Assembly: GCA_023458375.1 (NCBI GenBank)
Contig: JAEWZT010000007.1
Location: forward strand, 69,229-133,228
Reading direction: 5' to 3'
Origin: Bacillota bacterium
GTDB taxonomy: Bacteria > Bacillota > Clostridia > Christensenellales > CAG-314
Length of the DNA: 64,000 nucleotides
The notes beneath the pieces were generated by a model, which was given only the letters and a program-made list of their open reading frames with translations, had not been told where the DNA came from and ran no database searches. Both the position numbers and the translations under genes were made by a program. The first letter of the stretch is position 1; the number at the start of each line of letters is the position of its first letter. This document shows, one piece after another, positions 23,787-32,532 of the stretch.

Positions 23787-23815
23787 ACGTTTTGAGCCTT
23801 ATTTTGACAAAAGAA

Positions 23816-24544
23816 TTATAATTCAATAAGTTGCGACAATGACTTGATTTTTAACAGCGAGCCCGATATGTATTTGTCAAGGACAATGAGCGCGCCCTTA
23901 ATATATTCTTCTTTCAATAAAAGTTTATTTTGTTCTTCAAGGGGAGTGGCGCTTACAAGGCGCATGCTTGTAAGAACGGGCGGCTCAACGGCGATTGCCC
24001 CCAAAGAACGGCAGTTCACGCACACAAGCCCCCCCTTAATTACGTCAAGATAAAGCTTTGACAAACGGGAGCTTTGGCAGCAGTTGCATTTGTCAAATTC
24101 AAGAAAATACCCCGTCTGCTGCAAATAAGTAAGCAAAAACTTTAAAACGATTTGCATAGGCGGCAAAGAGGTGTCGTTTAAGGCCCTTAAATGCTTTAAA
24201 ACGCTTATCAACAGGGCGGAGTTGCCTTCTTTGCATTGTTCAAGGGTAGCTACCGCGTCGCACACTACGCAGGCGGAGAAATACTTTAAGGGGTCGTTCC
24301 TAAGGTCGTAAAAGCATTCTATGGCGGCGCACCCCGTTACAACGCAGCGGTCGCCCTTTTTGGCAATGGAAAACTCGCCAAAACAAAAAGGCTCCGACGC
24401 GAATTTAAGCTGCGCCTTTGCCTTTTTAACTCCCTTGATTACGGCGGAAAATTTCCCTTCCTCGCAGCAGTAAAGCCACAAAAGTTTGTCGTCCTCTTTG
24501 TAATCAACGCTTTTTATTACTATCGCCTTGTATTTCTCTTCCAT
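23816..24544 (-). CDS. recO: DNA repair protein RecO
   Basis: 242 residues. N-terminal OB fold (KAIVIKSVDYKEDDKLLWLY, then FSAVIKGVKKAKAQL), helical middle and the four-Cys zinc site of RecO (DKCNCCQSSRL and GLVCVNCRSLG at about 152-180). It loads RecA onto SSB-coated single strands with RecR. Its start lies inside the end of yqzL (41-base overlap), so translation is coupled. Last gene of the yqfC-to-recO operon. Confidence 0.93.
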   Translation of the reverse strand: MEEKYKAIVIKSVDYKEDDKLLWLYCCEEGKFSAVIKGVKKAKAQLKFASEPFCFGEFSIAKKGDRCVVTGCAAIECFYDLRNDPLKYFSACVVCDAVATLEQCKEGNSALLISVLKHLRALNDTSLPPMQIVLKFLLTYLQQTGYFLEFDKCNCCQSSRLSKLYLDVIKGGLVCVNCRSLGAIAVEPPVLTSMRLVSATPLEEQNKLLLKEEYIKGALIVLDKYISGSLLKIKSLSQLIEL

Positions 24545-24632
24545 CTTTTTTTAATTCTTTGTAAAGCTTGTAGTAGGAAATGTTGCCCGTGAGTATAAAC
24601 ATATCCCACGCTAATTGCTCACTGTCCTTCAT
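24504..24632 (-). CDS. yqzL: YqzL-family small protein
   Basis: 42 residues from ATG 24630-24632 (AAGGAGGG seven bases upstream) to TGA 24504-24506. The core LAWDMFILTGNISYYKLYKE matches the YqzL family (W-x-x-F-x-x-T-G-x-x-x-x-Y-x-L-x-K-E), which in Firmicutes is found between era and recO, exactly the place seen here. The 3' third overlaps recO in another frame. Function unknown. Confidence 0.85.
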   Translation of the reverse strand: MKDSEQLAWDMFILTGNISYYKLYKELKKDGREIQGDSNKKR

Positions 24633-24685
24633 TATTTCCCTCCTTAATTAGAATGAGGAGGAAAGGCGGCGGTTATGCCAAAAAA

Positions 24686-25582
24686 TTATAAATCTTTTTT
24701 GTTGTAGCCGATTTGATTGACAAGATACTCGCTTTCGCGCCAGCGCGGCTTAACCTTTATCCAAAGCTGTAAAAAGACTTTGTTTTCAAGCAGTTTTTCC
24801 ATAGAAATGCGGGCCGCCGTAGCGATTTGTTTTAGCGTTTCGCCCCCTTTGCCTAAAATTATGGGCTTATGCGATTGCTTTTCCACAATGACGTTGGCGT
24901 CAATTTCCCACATGCCGCTTGGCGTTTGTTCCATTTTGTTAAGTTCAACGCCTACGCCGTGAGGCACTTCCTCGTCAAGGGCGAACAATATTCTTTCCCG
25001 CACTTGCTCGCAAACCATATAACGCAGCGACTTGTTCGTTACGTCATCTTCGTCATAGTAAAACTCGCCCTCGCGCAAAAACTTTTTTAAGTATTCCCTC
25101 AAATCTTTAACGTTTTTCTTATTCCGCCTGCAACTTACGCAAAACACCGCGTCAATGCCCTGCTTTTCGTTTAAAAGGGCGAGGTTGGGCATAAGTTTTT
25201 CAGGCTGCGTAATGTCGATTTTACTTACGGCGACCACCAAAGGTATTCCCAAACAGTTATACTTGTCCACAAGTTGCAGTTCTTTGTTTGAAATGCCGTC
25301 GTGACCGTCTATTACAAGCAATGCGCAGTCAACGCCCGCAAGCGCCGCGTCAATGCTTTTTGCCATGTATTCGCCCAAAACGTTACGCGGCTTAATTGTT
25401 CCGGGCGTGTCGGCAAAAATCATTTGGCAGTCGCCTTCCGTCCAAATTCCTAAAATTGTGTCGCGCGTAGTTTGGGGTTTGGGGGAAACTATGGAAACCT
25501 TTTGCTCCACAAAAGCGTTCAGCAAGGTGGATTTTCCCGCGTTGGGGTTTCCTACTATGGTAATATATCCTACTTTTTTCAT
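24686..25582 (-). CDS. era: GTPase Era
   Basis: 298 residues. GTPase motifs: G1 TIVGNPNAGKSTLLNAFV, G2 region TTRDTILG, G3 FADTPGTIKP, G4 AVSKIDI. C-terminal KH RNA-binding domain (HKPIILGKGGETLKQIATAA). It binds the 3' end of 16S rRNA during 30S assembly. The four-base overlap with ybeY upstream is typical; ybeY acts on the same rRNA. Followed by yqzL. Confidence 0.97.
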   Translation of the reverse strand: MKKVGYITIVGNPNAGKSTLLNAFVEQKVSIVSPKPQTTRDTILGIWTEGDCQMIFADTPGTIKPRNVLGEYMAKSIDAALAGVDCALLVIDGHDGISNKELQLVDKYNCLGIPLVVAVSKIDITQPEKLMPNLALLNEKQGIDAVFCVSCRRNKKNVKDLREYLKKFLREGEFYYDEDDVTNKSLRYMVCEQVRERILFALDEEVPHGVGVELNKMEQTPSGMWEIDANVIVEKQSHKPIILGKGGETLKQIATAARISMEKLLENKVFLQLWIKVKPRWRESEYLVNQIGYNKKDL

Positions 25583-26061
25583 ACTTCTCTCGTAATTTTT
25601 AATGAGGACAAAACGTTTTTTTGCACCTCGTCCATTTTTTCTTTTTGCGCGGGTTCGGCGTGGTCGTATCCAAGCAAATGCAAAAAGCCGTGCAGAGCAA
25701 GGTATGCAGCCTCCCTTTTATAGCTGTGCCCGTATTCGCCCGCCTGCCACACCACCCTTTGACGACAAATTACGATATCGCCTATAAAAAGCTCGCCCGT
25801 AGATTTATCCACGTCAATCTTAAACTTTTCGCCGTCAATAATTTCCCCCTCTTCAAGTTCAAGGGAGGGGAAAGAGAGCACGTCGGTGGCGTCCTCTACG
25901 CCGCGGTAAGTCTTGTTTAGTTCTCTCATATATTCGCTCTTTACGAAACTTAGCGAAAGAGCCAAATTATTTGGTTGATTTAAAAACTGCAAGGCGCGCT
26001 TTAAGGTTTTGCTTATCAAAAATCTTTCAAAAAGCGTTGCGCCCTTGAAATATATTTTCAT
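25579..26061 (-). CDS. ybeY: Endoribonuclease YbeY
   Basis: 160 residues. Zinc site LHGFLHLLGYDHAEP (three His, about 125-136), preceded by TDVLSFPSLEL with an extended acidic insert and LFIGDIVICRQRV. Acts in 16S rRNA 3' maturation and rRNA quality control. Overlaps pgpH and era by four bases each. Confidence 0.95.
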   Translation of the reverse strand: MKIYFKGATLFERFLISKTLKRALQFLNQPNNLALSLSFVKSEYMRELNKTYRGVEDATDVLSFPSLELEEGEIIDGEKFKIDVDKSTGELFIGDIVICRQRVVWQAGEYGHSYKREAAYLALHGFLHLLGYDHAEPAQKEKMDEVQKNVLSSLKITREV

Positions 26062-27473
26062 TTTTCACCGCCGAATTTCATGGTGGGATAATCAATGCGT
26101 TCGTGCTTGTAACCCAAATAGGTGTCTGTTATGGTGCTTTTTACAATTTCTATTTCCTGCATGGTTATGTCGCAGGAAGTAAACTGCTCAAACTGCATAC
26201 GTTCCTCAACAATAGAGTTTACGATTTCGCGCGCCCGCGTTTTATCGTTTGCCGCGCGCAGCGCCGCCTCGCAGGCGTCGCAAATCATTAAAATCGCGGA
26301 AATTTTGCTTGCGGGCTTAGGACCGTCGTAACGGTAATTGTCGTAGGGTAAATCTCCGTCGGTAAGCTTTTTCGCCTTTGAATAAAAAAACTTTATGAGC
26401 ATTGTTCCGTGGTGCTCCAATATACCCCTGCAAACTTCCTCTGGCAAATTGTTTTCTTTTGCCAAAGCGTAGCCGTAAAGCACGTGTTTTTTAAGGGAAA
26501 GCACGCTTGCTTCGGGCGAAAGCTCGTCGTGGGGATTGCGCCCCGACTGATTTTCAATAAACAGCAGGGGATTTTTGAGCTTGCCTATGTCGTGGTAATA
26601 AGAGACGGCGCGCGCCAAAAAGGGATTTGCGCCTATCGCGGAAGCGCAGGCCTGGGCGTAATTGCTTACCGTGAGGCAGTGGTTAAACGTCCCCGGCGCT
26701 TCGTTAAACAACCTTTTTAAAAGGGGCTGATTTGTGTTTGTAAGTTCGGCAAGGCGAAAATTGGTAACCTGCCCGAAAAACCTTTCCGTTAAAGGCACAA
26801 TAAAGAAAAGCAGCATTATCGCCAAAGGTCCGGCGGCAAAGGCGGTAACCAAACTTAAAGTAAACGCCTCCGCCTCAAAAACCGTGTCAAACATAAAATA
26901 GGTAACCAGCGCAAAAGCGGCGTTTACCGCGCCTAAAATAAGCCCCATCCAAACGTAGCGTATCCTCGTCATATAGGGGTCGGTCATAAAGTTTGCAAAT
27001 ACGCTCCCCAAAATACCCGCAAAAAGTATGTAAAAAAGGTGCGCTAAGGGCAAGTTACAAAAAAGCGCGACGGCGGCAAAAAAGCAAAGCAAAATGGTTA
27101 TGTTTGCCATAAAAGCCGTCCTGTTTTCTATTACCGAAGCGCCTATAAGCCCGCAAAGGCAATAGGGAATTATATAGTCAAGTTTAAAAAAGCGTAAAAA
27201 CACCGTAAAGAGCAAAAAGCTCAACACAATTATAAAGGAAAGCGCCGCAGTCTTTTTTACGTCGTTGACGATTTTTTTTGAGGAAAAAAACAAATAGCTT
27301 AAAAATACGCAAAATACCGCAAGCTGTATGCCTAAATAAAGCAAACTGCCTCGTAGTAAGTTTTCAGTTTCTCTTATAAAAAATATCCATACCAAAAAAT
27401 AGTTTACAAAGAAAACCGCCGTTAAAATCAGTAAACTTTTATATTTTTCATTTGTGGATTTTATTTTTTCCAA
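26058..27473 (-). CDS. pgpH: 7TM-HD domain protein (PgpH-like c-di-AMP phosphodiesterase), short form
   Basis: 471 residues if started at the TTG (27471-27473), which sits after AAAGGAG and one base past the phoH stop; the eight-codon longer ATG version begins inside phoH. Seven membrane segments at about 20-240, then an HD domain with FNHCLTVSNYAQ, SYYHDIGKLKNP and GILEHHGT; the FNEAPGTFNHC motif is typical of PgpH. Relatives degrade cyclic di-AMP. Full-length PgpH has a large extracellular 7TMR-HDED domain between the first membrane helix and the rest; here only about 20 residues separate helices one and two, so that domain is missing. Confidence 0.88.
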   Translation of the reverse strand: MEKIKSTNEKYKSLLILTAVFFVNYFLVWIFFIRETENLLRGSLLYLGIQLAVFCVFLSYLFFSSKKIVNDVKKTAALSFIIVLSFLLFTVFLRFFKLDYIIPYCLCGLIGASVIENRTAFMANITILLCFFAAVALFCNLPLAHLFYILFAGILGSVFANFMTDPYMTRIRYVWMGLILGAVNAAFALVTYFMFDTVFEAEAFTLSLVTAFAAGPLAIMLLFFIVPLTERFFGQVTNFRLAELTNTNQPLLKRLFNEAPGTFNHCLTVSNYAQACASAIGANPFLARAVSYYHDIGKLKNPLLFIENQSGRNPHDELSPEASVLSLKKHVLYGYALAKENNLPEEVCRGILEHHGTMLIKFFYSKAKKLTDGDLPYDNYRYDGPKPASKISAILMICDACEAALRAANDKTRAREIVNSIVEERMQFEQFTSCDITMQEIEIVKSTITDTYLGYKHERIDYPTMKFGGEK

Positions 27474-27474
27474 A

Positions 27475-28434
27475 TTATTTCTCCTTTGCGCTTTCATAGG
27501 CTCTTACGATTAGCTGAACTAGGGGGTGGCGCACCACGTCCTTATCGTTGAGCATAACTATGCCTATGTCGGGTATATCTTTTAATATATGCAAAGCGGT
27601 TTTAAGACCGCTTATCTTACCTTCTGGTAAATCCGCTTGCGTTAAATCGCCGTTTATAACCATTTTGCTGTTTTCGCCAAGGCGCGTTAAAAACATTTTG
27701 ATTTGCTCTTTGGTAGTGTTTTGCGCTTCGTCTAAAATTATAAAGGCGTTTGACAATGTGCGCCCCCTCATATATGCCAAAGGGGCGATTTCAATTGTTC
27801 CTTTTTCAAGCAGTTTGGTATAGCTGTCAAGCCCCAGCATTTCTTGCAGCGCGTCCATTAAAGGGCGCAGATAGGGGTTGACTTTTTCCTGCAAGTCGCC
27901 GGGCAAAAAGCCCAGCTTTTCCCCCGCTTCCACCGCGGGCCGCGTAAGAATTATTTTGTCAACTTTTTTGCTTCTTAACGCCGCTACGGCTAAGGCGACC
28001 GCCAAATAAGTTTTGCCCGTGCCCGCAGGCCCCGCCGACAAAGTTATGGTTTTTTTGTTAATAGCTTCAACATAGCGCTTTTGCCCCACCGTCTTGCAGC
28101 GTACGGGTCTGCCTCTGTTTGTTACGGCAACGACGCCTGTTAGCAAATCGTCAATTTCGTCCAGCCGCCCCTCTTTGGCTATCGCGCAAATGTAATTTAC
28201 CCTTCCTACGTCTATCGCGTCGCCGCTGCCCGCTATTACCGAAAGTTTTTCAACTACGCGCCTTGCAAGCGCGACGTCGTTTTCTTCCCCTAAAAATTGA
28301 TATTCACCCCTGTTGTTTACTACTTCTACGTTGAGCGCGTTTTTAAGAGCCCCCATATTTTCGTCAAAAGAGCCGAAAAGTTTCATTAAAGTATCGGTGT
28401 CGTTAATTCCTATTTTTTCTTTCGTTCTTGCCAT
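27475..28434 (-). CDS. phoH: PhoH-like ATPase
   Basis: 319 residues. P-loop SAGPAGTGKTYLAVALAVAA at about 134; Walker B NAFIILDEAQNTT; preceded by ILTRPAVEAGEKLGFLPGD and followed by MVINGDLTQADLPEG. This is the YlaK/PhoH group, proposed to act in RNA metabolism together with YbeY. Ends one base before the pgpH start and overlaps yqfD by one base. Confidence 0.94.
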   Translation of the reverse strand: MARTKEKIGINDTDTLMKLFGSFDENMGALKNALNVEVVNNRGEYQFLGEENDVALARRVVEKLSVIAGSGDAIDVGRVNYICAIAKEGRLDEIDDLLTGVVAVTNRGRPVRCKTVGQKRYVEAINKKTITLSAGPAGTGKTYLAVALAVAALRSKKVDKIILTRPAVEAGEKLGFLPGDLQEKVNPYLRPLMDALQEMLGLDSYTKLLEKGTIEIAPLAYMRGRTLSNAFIILDEAQNTTKEQIKMFLTRLGENSKMVINGDLTQADLPEGKISGLKTALHILKDIPDIGIVMLNDKDVVRHPLVQLIVRAYESAKEK

Positions 28435-29537
28435 TATTCTCCGTTTGCGTTTAGCAGTATTTCTCCGTAAGCGACGGCTTTTATGCTTTCGCCGCTGATT
28501 GTATATTCTATGTAAGCTATTTTAAAATCGGCAAGCGCCTTAACATCGTCGCTTAGCCTTTTTTTAAGGATATCTTCACCTTCACGCATAGTCATTTCTT
28601 TGTAGACAAGCGTCGTCTGATAGACGCGGCGCGTAACCACCTTTATGCCCAAAGGAAAAAGATAATAACAGCTGTTTTCGCTTTCGTATGTGTCAAAGGG
28701 AATTTCCCTGTTGCTTTCAATATACTTTCGCGCCATCTGCAAATCCACAAGCGTTACGCTTTGCCCTGTGCGCTCATACCGCCATTTAAGCTCGGCAAGG
28801 TTTCTTTGCGCCTCTACTTTTGCTGTGGCGTAAACTTCCCCCACCGCCCTTATGGGCTCTGTGCTGCCGTCTTTAAAGGTTCTAACGCCCTTAATAAGCA
28901 CCTGCCCTTTTTTGACGTAATCGCCCACTTTAACTAAGGGCGTGCCGCTTAAAGTAACTATGCGCGTAACTATACCCTCGCGGTTTGAAACTATATCAAA
29001 GCTTTTGTCGTAGTCAACGGGCGTTTGTGCGGTAGCGCGGGGGATAATCTCCACAAAGAGCGTACTTCCCTCTCTGCCCACAATGGCGTATGCGCAGTCA
29101 AGCAAAATACAAAGCCTGTTTTCTACCGCGTCAATGTCAAGGGTATTTAAGTTTGAGCCTACCGTAACGCCGCAGTCTTCCAGCCCGCTAAGCACTTCTT
29201 GCCTGTAAGAAACGTCTTTTACCCTTATAACTAAGCATCTGCCGCTTAAAAACATTAACGCGCCGATAAGGGCTAAAACGCAAATTAAAAGGGCGGGGCG
29301 TGAAAAGGCAAGAGCAAAGGGACGGCAAATTCCGAGGTATTTGACGCTCGTAACATTATAGCATTTCTTCTTTAAATAAGCAACTACCTTTTTGACCTCC
29401 CACGCCTTGACGGTAACGCAGGCGCGGCGGCTGTCTTCTTTGCATAAGTCGCATAAAACGCGTCCGTCTTTTAAAAGATTATTCACTTCTCTTTGGACGT
29501 TTAACCCCTCAAAATAAACGGCGGCGGAAAACATCAT
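28434..29537 (-). CDS. yqfD: Sporulation protein YqfD
   Basis: 367 residues with one membrane helix at about 78-98 (LAFSRPALLICVLALIGALM). N-terminal half resembles FtsQ/POTRA-like strands; the conserved middle has VSNREGIVTRIVTLSGTPLV and VGDYVKKGQVLIKG, a lipoyl-like hairpin, as in the YqfD family. YqfD and YqfC are needed in B. subtilis spore formation (SigE regulon); the exact task is unknown. Overlaps yqfC by four bases. Confidence 0.9.
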   Translation of the reverse strand: MMFSAAVYFEGLNVQREVNNLLKDGRVLCDLCKEDSRRACVTVKAWEVKKVVAYLKKKCYNVTSVKYLGICRPFALAFSRPALLICVLALIGALMFLSGRCLVIRVKDVSYRQEVLSGLEDCGVTVGSNLNTLDIDAVENRLCILLDCAYAIVGREGSTLFVEIIPRATAQTPVDYDKSFDIVSNREGIVTRIVTLSGTPLVKVGDYVKKGQVLIKGVRTFKDGSTEPIRAVGEVYATAKVEAQRNLAELKWRYERTGQSVTLVDLQMARKYIESNREIPFDTYESENSCYYLFPLGIKVVTRRVYQTTLVYKEMTMREGEDILKKRLSDDVKALADFKIAYIEYTISGESIKAVAYGEILLNANGE

Positions 29538-29803
29538 AGCTTTTCTACCTCAACTTTATCTATTTGCCCCCAAATAAGGCAATAATTGCCCGTCATTTGC
29601 CTTATTTTTAACCTTACGCCCAAAACTGTAATGTCTTCCTTTTTCCCCAAAGAAAACACGATTTTTTGCGATGACAAATGCTTTAATCCCTTATGCCCCT
29701 CTACCGCAACAGCGGCATTGCCGAAAACGCTGTATTTATATTTAATTAAAGAAGCCAGCTCTTCTCCCAAAGCTTTTGTTATTTCTTCTTCAAAACTAAA
29801 CAC
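29534..29803 (-). CDS. yqfC: Sporulation protein YqfC (YabP/YqfC family)
   Basis: 89 residues starting at a GTG preceded by GGGGTGGG. Strand-rich fold with VEGHKGLKHLSSQKIVFSLG and ITVLGVRLKIRQMTGNYCLI, the family's two conserved segments, ending IWGQIDKVEVEKL. First gene of the long operon that leads through yqfD, phoH, pgpH, ybeY, era and yqzL to recO. Presence indicates an endospore former. Confidence 0.9.
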   Translation of the reverse strand: MFSFEEEITKALGEELASLIKYKYSVFGNAAVAVEGHKGLKHLSSQKIVFSLGKKEDITVLGVRLKIRQMTGNYCLIWGQIDKVEVEKL

Positions 29804-30390
29804 TTTTGCCCACCCCCGCTAAAAAGCCTTTATATACTTTACGCTGGCAGTCTTTAAAAAAGCTTATTATTTTTTATGACAACTAATTTTAAATAAAACT
29901 ATCGATATAAACGCGCAATAGATAATTTGCTTTAAACTTTAAAGACTTTATCAAATTACGGTTGCTTACCGCAAATAATAATGTTTAATATAAATATGTT
30001 TTACAAAGCTACAAAAAGGACGCGTTAAAGCGCGTTCCCCTGCCTCGTAAAAATGCTCTTAATAATATTTACTTCATAACTGTAACATTTTAAAATGGTG
30101 CCGATTAAATAAAGTCGGATAGCTTTCCGACTTTAAATTGCTTTTATTGTAAAAGACTAATAAAACTTTCCGCTAGTTTGCTGGCTTCTTATTGATAAAA
30201 ACTATCGCTCTTTATAGCAAGAATGCATAAAAATTAAAACGGCTTTTGATTAAAAATTACTACATTTTGCGCATGTGCGTTGCCGCATTTTCAAGTTAAT
30301 ACGCAAAAAACATTTCGCATAACTAATAAGCAAATAACATTATGCCGCGTATTAGCGGCTGTTTTACTTCTTCAATAGACAGGGTGATGA
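29804..30390. other. 587-base gap between yqfC and the MreB-like gene
   Basis: AT-rich. Two hairpins: 30111-30134 (AAAGTCGGA, six-base loop, TCCGACTTT), a possible terminator for the leftward MreB-like gene though 257 bases past its stop, and GGA-CGCG...CGCG-T-TCC near 30016-30038. No reading frame, RNA gene or clear promoter was recognised; the yqfC promoter should lie near 29810-29860. Confidence 0.4.
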
Positions 30391-31362
30391 TTATAATTCC
30401 CCCCGCACTAAGGCAAGGCCGCCTAAAACCGCCGCGTCAACGGCATTTGCCGATATTCTTACGGGCAGGCGCAAAGTGTCTAACAGGAACTTGTCAATAC
30501 CGCTCAAACCCGCCGTGCCGCCGCACAAAATTATTCCCTCGCGCTTAACGGAGGAAAGGGAATCTTGCGGAAGGTTGGGCAGCGCCATTTGTATTGCCTG
30601 GGCGTAACGCTTAATATTTTCCGATATGATATTATACATTTCCCTTGCAGTTACGTTAATCTCTTCATCAAAACCTTTTACGACGTTCATGCCCTCTACG
30701 GTAAGCATGGAGTTGTCGTTGGGATACAAACTTGCACAATTTATTTTTAAGTTTGCCGCCTCTTCTGAACTGATTATCACGCCGTAACGGTCGGAAATAA
30801 AGTCCTCAATCTCCTTGTCAAGCGCTGAACCGCCGGCAAAAACCGTGCAGCCCCACTCAATTTGACCTTCGCGAACTATCGCAATGTCCGTCGTATCGGC
30901 GCCTATGTCTAAAACTACCGCAATATCGGCTTCAAACTCTGAAAAAAGCCTTTTGGCGGCGCATAAAGGGGCAAGCAAAAACTTAACCTGCTTTACGCCT
31001 ATCGCCGAAAGGACACTGTCAATTACACCTTTATCGTTCTTGCTAAGCCCGCAGGGAACAATAACGTTAACTGTTATGCTTGAAAAAATAGCCTTCCCCG
31101 TGAGCTTATGTAAAAAGTTTTCCAAAAGATAAGCCGCGCTCTCTTTGTCTTTTACCGCGCCCTCCTGAATGGGGCGGGTCAACTTATACTGCGAGGAAGA
31201 AGAGGCATAAGTTTGGAGCGCGCTAAGCCCCGAAGCCTTAAACTGCCCGTTTTGGGCGTCGCAAAGCACGACGGAGGGGTCTTTGATAATATAGCCCCCC
31301 TTTAAGAATATTCCCTTTAAACAGCTTGAACCCAAGTCAAGCACCACGTTAAAATTAGCCAT
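30391..31362 (-). CDS. Divergent MreB/FtsA-type actin-fold protein
   Basis: 323 residues from ATG 31360-31362 (GGAGG upstream). Actin-fold motifs: phosphate-1 VVLDLGSSCLKGIFLKGG, phosphate-2 AVVLDIGADTTDIAIVREG, adenosine motif GIILCGGTAGLSGID. It is closer to MreB/FtsA-like proteins than to Hsp70, but the phosphate-1 loop (SSCLKG) and the region after it differ from the three canonical MreBs at 51-54 kb, so it is probably a separate paralogue. Role in shape, division or sporulation cannot be told. Overlaps maf by eight bases and is co-transcribed with it. Confidence 0.75.
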   Translation of the reverse strand: MANFNVVLDLGSSCLKGIFLKGGYIIKDPSVVLCDAQNGQFKASGLSALQTYASSSSQYKLTRPIQEGAVKDKESAAYLLENFLHKLTGKAIFSSITVNVIVPCGLSKNDKGVIDSVLSAIGVKQVKFLLAPLCAAKRLFSEFEADIAVVLDIGADTTDIAIVREGQIEWGCTVFAGGSALDKEIEDFISDRYGVIISSEEAANLKINCASLYPNDNSMLTVEGMNVVKGFDEEINVTAREMYNIISENIKRYAQAIQMALPNLPQDSLSSVKREGIILCGGTAGLSGIDKFLLDTLRLPVRISANAVDAAVLGGLALVRGEL

Positions 31363-31918
31363 TGCTTTCCTCCGCAATCTTTTTAAGTTTTTCTTTAAGC
31401 ATTTCTAAGGGAAGCCCTACTACGCAGGAGTAGCTTCCTTTAACTTTTTTTGCAAAGTCCGTTTCCTGAATACCGTAAGCTCCCGCCTTGTCAAGGGGCA
31501 TTTCGCTTGCGACGTAGTTTTGTATATCCTCTTTGCTAAGTTTTCTAAAAGTAACCTGCGCCTTATCGTAAAAGTTTTCGCGCCTGTCTTTATAAATAAT
31601 GCAAACCCCGCTGTAAACGGAGTGTATGCTGCCCGACAAATCTTTAAGCATTTCTATTGCTTCAATTTCGTCCTTGGGCTTGCCGAGCATTTTGCCCCTG
31701 CTTACCACAATGGTATCGGCGGCTATTATGAGGGCGCCTTGATAACAATCCTTAACGCTTTCCGCTTTAAGGCGCGCCAACTGTTTCACAATTTCTCCCC
31801 AACGTTTATAAGTAAACCTTTCTTCAACCTTTGGAGAAACTGTCTCAAAGTTTTGGAAAATATCTTTAAGCAGCTCTTTTCTGCGGGGGGAAGAAGAAGC
31901 CAAAATAACCCTGTCCAT
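31355..31918 (-). CDS. maf: Maf-like nucleoside triphosphate pyrophosphatase
   Basis: 187 residues. Substrate-binding start VILASSSPRRKELLKDI, then LIIAADTIVVSRGKMLGKPK and LSGSIHSVYSGVCII, and DKAGAYGIQETDFAKKVKGS, all hallmarks of Maf proteins (dTTP/UTP pyrophosphatase type), which remove non-canonical nucleotides and influence septation. The ATG has no ribosome-binding site; the -10 box ends six bases before it, so the mRNA is probably leaderless. First gene of the unit with the MreB-like gene. Confidence 0.92.
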   Translation of the reverse strand: MDRVILASSSPRRKELLKDIFQNFETVSPKVEERFTYKRWGEIVKQLARLKAESVKDCYQGALIIAADTIVVSRGKMLGKPKDEIEAIEMLKDLSGSIHSVYSGVCIIYKDRRENFYDKAQVTFRKLSKEDIQNYVASEMPLDKAGAYGIQETDFAKKVKGSYSCVVGLPLEMLKEKLKKIAEESNG

Positions 31919-31924
31919 ACCGCC

Positions 31925-31953
31925 ATTATAAATTAACGTCGGAAAATTGTAAA
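31925..31953 (-). promoter_or_regulatory. Promoter of maf giving a leaderless transcript
   Basis: Minus strand: TTTACA (31948-31953), 17-base spacer, TATAAT (31925-31930). Only six bases (GGCGGT) separate the -10 box from the ATG at 31916-31918, which puts the start of transcription on or next to the start codon. Confidence 0.7.
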
Positions 31954-32491
31954 GTCAAAAATAATTATGACCGCAAAACTGGCCCGCGCTAAAAAGTCCC
32001 CCATTTGCTTTTTTGCAACTTAAAAATATCATTAAGTATCACGTCTTAACATTAAGTGCCGCTAACCGTTGCGGCAGAGAAAAACCGCCTTTTGCTTTGA
32101 CGCAATAAATACGGCAAGCGATATAGAAATCATTTTATAGCTTTGACGAAAAAAATATCGTTGTAAATAATAAACATACCAGCCGAAAGAAAGAACTCCG
32201 CCAGACAAACCGCGAGCGCAGAAATAACAATTCCAACTTATAACTTAAAATTAACTTCTGCTGCTAATAAGGTTAAGCCTTACAAGAGTAATTCTAATCC
32301 TAAGTTATAATTTTCACGGTATTTTAACTTATGTACATAGAAAATACAATAAACATCACAAACGCGCTGCGGCGCAACCGTTTTTTTTGATATTTTGTTA
32401 AACGAATAATCATAGGAAACGATACCAAACTTTTGTCCCGAATAATAACCATAGGTTAAAAGGCAAGGGGCAATATAAAAACGCCCCTAAG
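31954..32491. other. AT-rich gap with a long inverted repeat
   Basis: Contains the exact 10-base inverted repeat TTATAACTTA (32238-32247) / TAAGTTATAA (32301-32310), enclosing 53 bases with a small inner hairpin (AAGG-TTAAG-CCTT). It could be a miniature-element remnant or a structured RNA. A GCGC-TGCG-GCGC stem followed by AACCG and eight Ts lies near 32363-32389. No gene recognised. Confidence 0.4.
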
Positions 32492-32515
32492 TTTTTAGGG
32501 CGTAAGTTTAAAATA
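32491..32515 (-). terminator. Terminator of the Ppx/GppA gene
   Basis: On the minus strand ACGCCCTAA, loop AAAC, TTAGGGGCGT (one bulged G) followed by TTTTTAT, about 18 bases past the stop. Confidence 0.8.
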
Positions 32516-32532
32516 GTAAAACTGTTAAGTTA

